A DNA stretch of 5,420 nucleotides, taken from the NCBI GenBank assembly GCA_020201365.1, contig JAIVGV010000135.1, positions 1-5,420 of the forward strand, read 5' to 3'. This document shows positions 1 through 5,420 of the stretch, one piece after another (the first letter of the stretch is position 1; every line of letters begins with the position of its first letter). A model generated the notes under the pieces. That model ran no database searches. It had not been told where the DNA came from and was given only the letters and a program-made list of their open reading frames with translations. The DNA is from Acidobacteriota bacterium. GTDB lineage: Bacteria > Acidobacteriota > Blastocatellia > Pyrinomonadales > Pyrinomonadaceae. A program made the position numbers and the translations under genes.

Positions 1-11
1 ACGAGTCGGCG

Positions 12-103
12 CGGCGCGAAGGAAGCGCAACGCGGGAGGGCGGCGCGAAGGAAGTTGATCCTTCGCGCCGCCCTCCGCTTCTTCTTAACGCCTTCGCGCC
101 GCC
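12..103. repeat. Cluster of four CGGCGCGAAGG-type words in mirrored order
   Basis: CGGCGCGAAGGAAG occurs directly at 12-25 and 41-54. Its inverse (CCTTCGCGCCGCC) occurs at 60-72 and 91-103. The inner pair makes the hairpin at 35-76, and the outer pair is placed almost symmetrically around the same centre. The stretch 1-120 holds no gene that can be supported. Confidence 0.7.
35..76 (-). terminator. 18-bp perfect hairpin downstream of the 1140 gene, candidate terminator or 3'-end structure
   Basis: GGAGGGCGGCGCGAAGGA (35-52) pairs perfectly with 59-76 around a 6-nt loop. It starts 45 nt past the gene's stop codon in the direction of transcription. No U-run follows on the minus strand, so it is not a standard intrinsic terminator, but its stem is strong enough to stop exonucleases or aid Rho-dependent termination. 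Confidence 0.5.
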
Positions 104-120
104 GCGCCCCTCCGCCGCTC

Positions 121-1140
121 TTACGGCGACACGCCCGCGGGCTTCTTGTACTTGTCAATCAACTGCTGCATCCCGTCGGTCGAGCCCTTGCGGTACTTGT
201 AGTAGCTCGTCAGCGACGCGAGCATCTGGTCGTGCATCTTCTCGAAGCCCGCCTTGCCGTCGGTGAGCGCGACGGCGCGCGCGTAAGACTCGATCACCTT
301 GTCGAGCTGCTCCTGCGCCCGCTGCATCGCCGCGTCGTGCTCCGCCCCGGCGGGCATCGCGTTGATCTTCGACGCCGCCTCGCTGTACTCCTTGTCGGTC
401 ATGTCCGCGAGCAGGGCGTAGCTGGTCGGGTCGGTGACGCCGAGCGCGACGGCTTTCTCCAGACGCGCGCGCGCCTCCGCGCCGTCGCCCGTGACGTAGG
501 CGAGCAGCCCGAGCGACTGGTAGAGCTGCGGCAGCCACTGCGTCTTGAAAGCCGCCCAGTCTGCGGCGCTCGTCGCGGCGGGTCGCTTGTCCGCCTCGAT
601 GAGCGAGATCGCCTTGGTCGCGTACTGCTGGCTCTGCGCGACGAACTTGCCGTTGCCGATGCGCGCCTGATCGATCCCCGTCAGCGCCATCTGCGTGAGC
701 CCCTGCACGTCCTCCGGGTTCTTCTCCAGCCACGCGGCGGCGACGCGGAAGGCGTCGTCTGCCCGCTTCGATTCGATGTAGGCGTTGATGAGGACGGGGT
801 TGATCACGTCCAGCTCTTCGGGGCGGTCGAACACCTTCACGGCTTGCTCGCCGAGCGTGGCGCGCTGCGCCGGGTCTGGCACGGCGGCGAGCTTGCCCGC
901 GACGATGCGCGCCACCTGCGGGCGCAAACTGCTCTTCGGGTACTTCTTGACGAACTGCTGCGCGGCGGTCGCCGCCGAGGCGACGTCCGCCGCCGACTGC
1001 ACAGCCTGCGCCGCCTTCGTCTCGCCCTCGGACGGCTGAGCGGCGCCCTGACCCTTCGGCTGCCCCTGCGCCGCCGCCGCGCCCGCCACACACAACGCGA
1101 GCGCGAGCGCGCGCCCGACGACCGACAGACTCTCTCTCAT
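121..1140 (-). CDS. Exported helical-repeat (TPR-like) protein of unknown function
   Basis: This gene encodes a 339-residue protein from the ATG at 1140. A GTG codon directly before it (1143) is also open, but GAAGGGA sits 6 nt from the ATG and only 3 nt from the GTG, so the ATG is preferred. The start is a Sec signal peptide (MRESLSVVGR, then an Ala/Leu core, cleavage probably at AAAA|Q near residue 24). The only Cys lies in the signal core (ALALC), which does not fit a lipobox, so the mature protein is cysteine-free. An Ala/Gln/Gly-rich linker follows to about residue 45. The rest looks all-helical, with TPR-like pairs at about 55-85 (FVKKYPKSSLRPQVARI, as in BamD/YbgF-type repeats), 113-143 (LINAYIESKRADDAFRVAAA) and 205-240 (LGLLAYVTGDGAEARARLEK). 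It ends in a Tyr/Lys-rich helix (YYKYRKGSTDGMQQLIDKYK). No enzymatic motif is visible. It has its own candidate promoter and is separated from the upstream pair by a repeat element, so it is probably a separate transcription unit. A periplasmic scaffold is the best guess. Confidence 0.9.
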   Translation of the reverse strand: MRESLSVVGRALALALCVAGAAAAQGQPKGQGAAQPSEGETKAAQAVQSAADVASAATAAQQFVKKYPKSSLRPQVARIVAGKLAAVPDPAQRATLGEQAVKVFDRPEELDVINPVLINAYIESKRADDAFRVAAAWLEKNPEDVQGLTQMALTGIDQARIGNGKFVAQSQQYATKAISLIEADKRPAATSAADWAAFKTQWLPQLYQSLGLLAYVTGDGAEARARLEKAVALGVTDPTSYALLADMTDKEYSEAASKINAMPAGAEHDAAMQRAQEQLDKVIESYARAVALTDGKAGFEKMHDQMLASLTSYYKYRKGSTDGMQQLIDKYKKPAGVSP

Positions 1141-1146
1141 CACGAT

Positions 1147-1153
1147 TCCCTTC
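1147..1153 (-). promoter_or_regulatory. Ribosome binding site of the 1140 gene
   Basis: The minus strand reads GAAGGGA, a good anti-16S match, 6 nt before the ATG at 1140. It lies only 3 nt before the alternative GTG at 1143, so it decides the start in favour of the ATG. Confidence 0.7.
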
Positions 1154-1197
1154 GAGAAGTTGGATTATTGACCGACCGACGATCCGGCAAGGCTCAA

Positions 1198-1227
1198 ACT
1201 ATACTTCACCGGCAGAGCGCACGACAA
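1198..1227 (-). promoter_or_regulatory. Candidate sigma-70-type promoter for the 1140 gene
   Basis: On the minus strand TTGTCG (1227-1222, four of six matches to TTGACA) is followed by an 18-nt spacer and TATAGT (1203-1198, five of six matches to TATAAT). Transcription would start near 1191, giving an untranslated leader of about 50 nt that includes a short GACC tandem (1170-1180 on the plus strand). It lies in one of the few AT-richer pockets of the window, directly between the repeat element and the gene. Short matches like this occur by chance, so it is only a candidate. Confidence 0.4.
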
Positions 1228-1258
1228 CGGGCGAACGCCGATCTACGCGGGTGCTCCT

Positions 1259-1457
1259 AAGCCCCAACGGGGCGCAATTTAATAGCTGGGGGCGAAGCCC
1301 CAAGTAACAGCGTCGTAAAAATTTTCGAGCCCTGAAGGGGCGAAATAATTTCTCTCCGTGAGAATCTTATTCCGCCCCTTCAGGGCTCTTTAGATTTTGC
1401 GGCGCGTGACCTTGGGGCTCTCGCCCCAAGCTGTCTTATGCCGCCCCTTCGGGGCTT
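1259..1457. repeat. Head-to-head pair of ~90-nt palindrome-rich (REP/BIME-like) elements
   Basis: Two related copies face each other: 1259-1348 on the plus strand and 1457-1367 on the minus strand, around an 18-nt centre. Each copy contains, in order, a GCCCC-nnn-GGGGC hairpin (1261-1273; 1455-1443), a second hairpin around GGGGCGAxxGCCCCAAG (1289-1304; 1426-1410), a GCGxCGxAAAA spacer, and the identical block AGCCCTGAAGGGGCG (1328-1342; 1387-1373) followed by xAATAA. The spacers differ while the GC blocks are kept, so the copies look like diverged members of one family whose pairing is under selection or recent. From memory, similar units (GCCCTGAAGGGGCG) are scattered between genes in Acidobacteriota and some other phyla; this was not checked. 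No protein gene is supported inside. The pair lies between the TPR gene's end and the next gene's promoter. Confidence 0.8.
1328..1387. terminator. Long central hairpin of the repeat pair, possible transcription or mRNA 3'-end barrier
   Basis: The outer stem is 15 perfect pairs (1328-1342 with 1373-1387). Weaker pairing continues through AATAA/TTATT, and a small inner hairpin is present (TTCTC 1350-1354 with GAGAA 1360-1364). In RNA this would be a stable structure downstream of the CHAT-TPR transcript. On the minus strand the bases after the outer stem are not a clean U-run, so classical intrinsic termination is doubtful. Blocking of 3' exonucleases, as REP elements do, is an alternative. 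Confidence 0.4.
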
Positions 1458-1485
1458 CGCGGTCGCACGCCGCTCGCGCCGGACG

Positions 1486-1517
1486 TTCTCCGCGTCCCCG
1501 CTTCTCCGCGTCCCCGC
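1486..1517. repeat. Perfect 16-nt tandem repeat, two copies
   Basis: TTCTCCGCGTCCCCGC occurs twice in direct succession at 1486-1501 and 1502-1517, ending 9 nt from the stop codon of the TPR gene. It is outside the coding frame. It looks like a small GC-rich minisatellite; no function can be assigned. Confidence 0.85.
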
Positions 1518-1526
1518 GCCCGTCTT

Positions 1527-2495
1527 TCAGCGCAGCTTCGCCAGCTCCGCCGCGAGGCTCGACTTCAACGCGGCGAGCGCACGCTGCTCTGAGGCGAGCC
1601 CGGCGCGGTCGTCGGTGATGTAATAGACGAGACCGAGGTTGTAGTGCGCCTCCGCGTAGTCGGGCTTGAGGCGGATCGCCCGTTTGAACTCGTCCGCCGC
1701 CTGCTGGTACTGCTCGGCGCGCGCGCAGGCGAGACCGAGGTTGTAGTGCGCCTCCGCGAAGTCGGGGCTGATCTCGACGGCCTTCTTGAAGGCGGCGGTC
1801 GCCTCCGCGGTCTTTCCGAGCGCGGCGTAGGAGAGCCCCATGTTGTAGTAGGGGCGCGAGAGCGGCACGGGGGTCGAATCGAGGAGCTGCTGGTAGGTCT
1901 TGATCGCCGCGTCGTGCTGACCGGCGAGCGCGTAGGCGTTGGCGAGGTTGTACTGCGCCTTGTAGAAGTCTTCCGCCTCGTCAACCGACACGTCGGGCGT
2001 GAGCGCGACGGCTTTCGCGTAGGCTGCCGCCGCGTCCGCGTATTTATTCAGCGCCTCGTAAGCCATGCCGAGACGGTACTCGGCGCGGAACCAGGTGGGT
2101 TCGAGATCGGCGGCGCGCCTGAAGGCGGCGGCGGCGGCGGCGTAGTCGCCGGACTTGTAAGACTCCTTGCCGCTGTCGAGGCTCGCAATCGCCTCGCGCT
2201 CGGCGGCGTCGTTGCCTTCGCCGCGCGTCGCGCCGCCCGTGATCAGCTTGTCGGAGGCGTCGCGGTTGGCGAACTGCTCGAAGCCGCGCGTGCCCGGCGG
2301 CAGCTTCTTCGGTCGCTTCGGCGCGGGCGTCGGCTGCGCGTTCGACTGCTGCGCGTTGTGCTGCGCGGTCTGACGGCGACGCGACGCGCGCCTGTGCTGC
2401 GACATCGCGGCGGACGCCGTCATCGCGCACAGCGCGAGCACGAACAGCAACGCGACGAGCGCGGCTCGACGCGACGGTTTCTCGATCTTCATCAT
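1527..2495 (-). CDS. Exported tetratricopeptide repeat protein (six TPRs)
   Basis: This gene encodes a 322-residue protein from the ATG at 2495. That start is chosen because AGAAGGA ends 7 nt before it; earlier in-frame ATGs at 2528 and 2513 have poor ribosome sites and would put about 11 extra charged residues before the signal peptide. The N-terminus is a textbook Sec signal: KIEKPSRR, a hydrophobic core (about 11-24) and a likely cleavage at ASA|A near residue 29. Then comes a basic, Gln/Pro-rich linker (about 30-69) and the segment GFEQFANRDASDKLITGGA (about 71-89). Six TPRs fill the rest, at about 105-134, 136-168, 178-210, 213-244, 247-279 and 281-313; the fourth and fifth end in ISPD and LKPD. 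The last TPR is degenerate. TPRs bind other proteins, and no catalytic domain is visible. It begins 54 nt after the CHAT stop with no obvious terminator between, so co-transcription and a scaffold or partner role for the CHAT protein are inferred. Confidence 0.92.
   Translation of the reverse strand: MMKIEKPSRRAALVALLFVLALCAMTASAAMSQHRRASRRRQTAQHNAQQSNAQPTPAPKRPKKLPPGTRGFEQFANRDASDKLITGGATRGEGNDAAEREAIASLDSGKESYKSGDYAAAAAAFRRAADLEPTWFRAEYRLGMAYEALNKYADAAAAYAKAVALTPDVSVDEAEDFYKAQYNLANAYALAGQHDAAIKTYQQLLDSTPVPLSRPYYNMGLSYAALGKTAEATAAFKKAVEISPDFAEAHYNLGLACARAEQYQQAADEFKRAIRLKPDYAEAHYNLGLVYYITDDRAGLASEQRALAALKSSLAAELAKLR
1628..1758 (-). repeat. 29-nt direct repeat inside the TPR gene
   Basis: Positions 1628-1656 and 1730-1758 are identical and continue for 7 more matching bases after a single mismatch. 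The copies are 102 nt apart, exactly one 34-residue TPR, and both encode AEAHYNLGL. Identity down to wobble bases indicates duplication or gene conversion of neighbouring TPR units. Confidence 0.85.
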
Positions 2496-2502
2496 CGCCT
2501 CA

Positions 2503-2509
2503 TCCTTCT
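2503..2509 (-). promoter_or_regulatory. Ribosome binding site deciding the TPR gene start
   Basis: The minus strand reads AGAAGGA, 7 nt before the ATG at 2495. The other in-frame ATGs at 2513 and 2528 lack a comparable purine-rich site. The site lies inside the longer reading of the frame, so an automatic caller might pick 2528 instead. Confidence 0.65.
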
Positions 2510-2549
2510 TCATCAGTCCATCGTTCATCGTTCCGACTTCATCGTTTCT

Positions 2550-5387
2550 TCATTTCCAGTCGCCGACGAGCACGAACGGAGCCCAGTAGAACGGCGCGCT
2601 GTAACGCTTGCCCGCGATCATCTGCTGCTGCGCGGCGCGCAAGGCGGCGGCCGGCGGCTGCGACTGCGCGGCGAGGTAGCGCCTGTAGAAGTCGGGCATC
2701 AGCTCCGCCGTCGAGCGGTCGGCGACCGACCACAGCGAGACGCCGACGGTCGGCGCGCCCGCGTAGAGGAACGCGCGCGTCAGACCGATGACGCCCTCGC
2801 CGCGCTTCTCGCGCCCCAAGCCCGTCTCGCACGCCGAGAGCATGACGAGCGGCGTGCCGAGTTTGAGATTGAACACGTCGTCCACGCGCAGGAATCCGTC
2901 GTCGTCCGCGTCGCCGACGAGCGAGAGCGCGAGCCCCGTGAACTGCGGTCGCTCCGTGTCGAGCAGCCCGTGCGTGGCGAAGTGGACGACGCGGTACTGC
3001 GTGAGCGGTCGCTGGCGCAGGTTCGCCACACTCGCGTCGAAGTCGAGCCACAGGTCTGCGCCGCCGCCCGACTGGCGCGCGAGCGCGGCGATCTGCTCGC
3101 CCTCGGCGCGCGTGCCCGCGAGGCGCACGAGGTGCAGGCTCGGAGACTTCAGATTCGCCACGTCGCCGATGGCGCTCTGCAAGGCGGCGCGCATCGCCGC
3201 GTCGTCGCGCGCCCTCAGAGCCTTGCCCTGCGCGCGCGCGTCCGAAGGGTCGAAGACCGGATCGGCGACGACGAGCACGCCGCGCGCTGGCGCCGACTGC
3301 ACAGCCGCCGCCGCGCGCGCGCGCCGCACCGCCGCGACGACCGACGCCGAAGGCGCGTAAACGATCTCGTTCGTGCGGACGAGGTACGGCAGGGTCGAGT
3401 AGTCCGTCCCATTCGGCGCGGTGACGAGCGCCTCGAAGGGCACGAAGTTGAGCGCGCCGTCGGCGGCGACGACGAGCCTTCGCGCCCCGACGAAGCGCGA
3501 GGCGGGCGAGACCGCCATGTTGTAGAGCGCGTTCGCGGCGTAGGCGTAGGCGCGCACCACCTGCGGCGCGATTGCCGGTCCGCCGAGGACGAGTCCGCGA
3601 CCCGAAGCCGCCTGAAGCTCCTCGCCGATGCCGCGCTGCGGGTCGTCAACGCCCGCGATGGCGCGGCGCGCGCCCGCCGGGACGAGCTGCTTGCGAACCT
3701 CGACGACCTGCTGCTCGACGACGGGGCGCGGCGGCAGCCGGTAGAGCGTCAGCCCGCCTTGCGTGACGGCGAAGAGGTAGGAGCGGTCGCGACCGAGGCT
3801 GTATTCGAGCAGCGCCGTCTGCGGGTCGAGCACCTGCTGCTGGACTTCGGCGAGCGTGAGCGGCTGGGTGCGGACGAGCGAGGCGTAGCGCGGGCTCGCC
3901 GTCCTGAGCTGATTCTCAATCGAGTCGTATTCCGTGCCGAGACGATCCAACTCCACTTCGAGCTTCGCGACAGTGTCCTGCGGGGTCGCGGCGGCGGGCG
4001 CGCGCACGCCGCGCAGCAGATCGGCGATCTCGCGCTGGCGCGCGAGGTTGTCGGCGCGGCGCGCGAGCAGGTCGGCGGGGACGCCCTCGCGGATCTCCGC
4101 GCGCGACTCGCCGATCAGATCGAGCAGCGCGCGCGCGCGACCCTGTTCTGAGACGCGGAAAGCTTCCGCCGCGTATTCGAGCGCGCGCCCGGCGAGCGGT
4201 CGCGCGTCCGCTGCCGCGCCCGTCGCGCCGGGCGAAGGGTCGTCGGACGAAGACGACTGCGACGGCGAAGCGGCGCGCGCCCGCGAAGGCGCGTGCGCCA
4301 TCTTGTAGGCGGCGGGCTGCGGCGACGAGAGAGCCGACTCGGCGAAGGCTGACGTGGCGTCCTCGAAGAGATCGCGCGTCGAGGCGAGGAAGTTCGTGCG
4401 CGACTCGTCGGCGTGGAGGCTTCCGGCGAAGAGCGTCTCGACGGTGGCGAGCGCGTCGCGGAAAGACTTGAGCGCGTCGTCGCGCGCGCGCGCGGAGGCG
4501 TTCGGATCGGTCTGCTGCTGCGACTGCGCCCACAGCGTCTTACCCAAGCCGCGCTGCGCCGCCCAGGCGAGCTCCAGCCGGTCGTCCTTCTGCGCGCCCG
4601 CGATCGCCTGTCGGTAGAGGCGCGCGGCGTCGTCGAGACGACCTTCGCGCAGCGCGATGTCGGCGAGGCTCGTGCGCGCGACGGCGCGGAAGAGGCGCGC
4701 GACGGAGAGACTTCCGGCGGGCGCGTCGTCGTCGGCGACCGAGAGGACGTTCTGGTAGTGCGCCGACGCGGAGGCGAGATCGCCCGCGTCGTAGTCGGCG
4801 CGCCCCGTGCGCAGCTCGCCCGTCGCGTAGGCGAAGAAGAAGCGGTAGAGATCGAGGCAGGCGGCGGCGCTCGTCGCGGCGCGCGCGGCGCTGGCGATGT
4901 GGCCGGGCTGAAGCGCGCCCTGCGCGGCGCCCTTCGCCTGCAACGCGACGCGGTACGGCTGGTTCAGATCGGACGGGTTGACGTTGATCTGCAGGGGCTC
5001 GAAACCTTTCGCTTCGAGCGTGAGCTTGAGCGTGCGCGTGAAGTGGATCGGGTCCATCAAGATCGCGCCGTTGCCCTGCGTGTAGTGCTCGCAGTCGCAC
5101 TTCAAGCCGTTGTCGCCGCGCTCGGAGGCGAGCTTGGCGTGGACGCCGTTGATCGGGTTGCCGTCCTGATCGACGACGCGCAAGTCCATCCTGACGGAAG
5201 GCGAGCGGCCGTTGGTCGGGCCGTGACCGAGCGTCTGCTCGTTCTGCTGGTTGTTCGCGCTCTGGTCGTTCGAAGAGAACGCGGGGCACGACGCGAGGCT
5301 CAAGCCCGCGGGCAGGAACAGCGCGCCGCCGCGCTCCCGATCATCATTCGCGCCGACCGCGCCGCTTCCGCCGCCGCACTGGTTCAT
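2550..5387 (-). CDS. TPR-CHAT caspase-like peptidase, probable exported lipoprotein; 5' end uncertain
   Basis: This gene encodes a 945-residue protein if read from the ATG at 5387. Seen in the sequence: a hydrophobic stretch ending in LSLASC (candidate lipobox, Cys34); a Ser/Asn/Gln-rich linker; a beta-sandwich domain (about 65-152, VDQDGNPINGV then KGFEPLQINV), like carboxypeptidase-regulatory or CnaB domains; TPR-like helices (about 175-360, e.g. LDDAARLYRQAI near 258); the helical segment AFRVSEQGRARALLDLIGES (about 408-427) and a coiled-coil-like stretch (about 465-490) that usually precede CHAT domains; and a CHAT domain from about 510 to the end. The domain has HFATHG (catalytic His806), LSACETG (catalytic Cys853), GVSLWSVAD and the terminal FYWAPFVLVGDW. 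CHAT is a caspase/separase-fold (clan CD) peptidase, and both dyad residues are present, so it should be active. No Shine-Dalgarno precedes 5387, that ATG lies in a palindrome, and the frame is open to the window edge, so the start may be wrong or lie outside. The gene probably forms an operon with the downstream TPR gene. The substrate is unknown. Confidence 0.93.
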   Translation of the reverse strand: MNQCGGGSGAVGANDDRERGGALFLPAGLSLASCPAFSSNDQSANNQQNEQTLGHGPTNGRSPSVRMDLRVVDQDGNPINGVHAKLASERGDNGLKCDCEHYTQGNGAILMDPIHFTRTLKLTLEAKGFEPLQINVNPSDLNQPYRVALQAKGAAQGALQPGHIASAARAATSAAACLDLYRFFFAYATGELRTGRADYDAGDLASASAHYQNVLSVADDDAPAGSLSVARLFRAVARTSLADIALREGRLDDAARLYRQAIAGAQKDDRLELAWAAQRGLGKTLWAQSQQQTDPNASARARDDALKSFRDALATVETLFAGSLHADESRTNFLASTRDLFEDATSAFAESALSSPQPAAYKMAHAPSRARAASPSQSSSSDDPSPGATGAAADARPLAGRALEYAAEAFRVSEQGRARALLDLIGESRAEIREGVPADLLARRADNLARQREIADLLRGVRAPAAATPQDTVAKLEVELDRLGTEYDSIENQLRTASPRYASLVRTQPLTLAEVQQQVLDPQTALLEYSLGRDRSYLFAVTQGGLTLYRLPPRPVVEQQVVEVRKQLVPAGARRAIAGVDDPQRGIGEELQAASGRGLVLGGPAIAPQVVRAYAYAANALYNMAVSPASRFVGARRLVVAADGALNFVPFEALVTAPNGTDYSTLPYLVRTNEIVYAPSASVVAAVRRARAAAAVQSAPARGVLVVADPVFDPSDARAQGKALRARDDAAMRAALQSAIGDVANLKSPSLHLVRLAGTRAEGEQIAALARQSGGGADLWLDFDASVANLRQRPLTQYRVVHFATHGLLDTERPQFTGLALSLVGDADDDGFLRVDDVFNLKLGTPLVMLSACETGLGREKRGEGVIGLTRAFLYAGAPTVGVSLWSVADRSTAELMPDFYRRYLAAQSQPPAAALRAAQQQMIAGKRYSAPFYWAPFVLVGDWK

Positions 5388-5420
5388 GCGCGCGAAGCTG
5401 GCGCGCGCATGAACCAGTGC
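5376..5420. repeat. Perfect 19-bp inverted repeat ending at the window edge, possible assembly artefact
   Basis: GCACTGGTTCATGCGCGCG (5376-5394) is the exact reverse complement of 5402-5420, with the 7-nt loop AAGCTGG between. The right arm ends at the last base of the window. The left arm includes the ATG at 5387 used for the CHAT gene and its first four codons (MNQC). A palindrome that stops exactly at a sequence end suggests a fold-back read or chimera, although a natural regulatory hairpin before the gene is not excluded. Confidence 0.85.

Noticed and set aside
55..1260. A 401-codon plus-strand open frame opposite the exported TPR-like protein
   Set aside because: It is an antisense shadow, Arg/Leu-rich, starting with TTG inside the hairpin loop, while the minus-strand gene has a signal peptide and ribosome site.
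1259..1457. CRISPR array in the intergenic repeats
   Set aside because: There are only two copies, inverted rather than direct, and no regular spacers. No cas gene is present.
1397..1623. Small plus-strand open frames over the repeat region and the end of the TPR gene
   Set aside because: They consist of translated palindrome and minisatellite sequence plus antisense of the TPR gene, with no ribosome site or recognisable domain.
991..3306. Shared 16-nt word CGCCGACTGCACAGCC in the 1140 gene (991-1006) and the CHAT gene (3291-3306)
   Set aside because: Both encode AVQSA-like residues in the same phase, in Ala-rich stretches, so shared codon preference or chance explains it.
1644..4151. An 835-codon open frame on the plus strand across both the TPR and CHAT genes
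   Set aside because: It lies codon-on-codon opposite two real genes that share a frame. Its stops would require TTA, CTA or TCA in the sense strand, which are rare at this GC content. The product is Arg-rich with no domain, and it runs across the gene boundary.
2550..5387. Type III-E CRISPR TPR-CHAT (Csx29) or gasdermin-linked CHAT protease
   Set aside because: No gRAMP, other cas, or gasdermin gene is visible, and the lipobox-like N-terminus and beta-sandwich domain point to an envelope protein.

Overview
The window is very GC-rich and holds three protein genes, all read from the minus strand, in the order CHAT protease (5387 to 2550), exported TPR protein (2495 to 1527), and a second exported TPR-like protein (1140 to 121). 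The base composition, the combination of a long TPR-CHAT protein with small exported TPR proteins, and the style of the intergenic repeats resemble soil Acidobacteriota of the Blastocatellia/Pyrinomonadales type. This placement is an inference from memory; no marker gene in the window proves it.

Layout from the right end. Positions 5376-5420 are a 19-bp perfect inverted repeat with a 7-nt loop that ends exactly at the last base. It covers the annotated start of the CHAT gene, whose frame stays open to the window edge. The true 5' end of this gene is therefore uncertain, and the palindrome may be a fold-back assembly artefact. The CHAT protein has a lipobox-like export signal, a beta-sandwich domain, a TPR/helical middle and a complete C-terminal CHAT domain with its His806/Cys853 dyad. 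Its stop codon is followed after 54 nt by the TPR gene, so the two are probably one operon. The TPR protein has a clear signal peptide, a basic low-complexity linker and six TPRs.

The gap at 1141-1526 holds a tandem 16-nt repeat just past the TPR gene, then two copies of a ~90-nt palindrome-rich element placed head to head (1259-1457), then a plausible promoter and ribosome binding site for the third gene. That gene encodes an exported, cysteine-free mature helical-repeat protein of unknown function. Its transcript runs into a strong 18-bp hairpin at 35-76 inside a cluster of repeated GCGCGAAGGA-like words.

Taken together, all three proteins appear to leave the cytoplasm and to be built from protein-protein interaction repeats, and one carries an intact caspase-like peptidase. 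A reasonable reading is a cell-envelope proteolytic or scaffolding module. The substrate and trigger cannot be read from the sequence.
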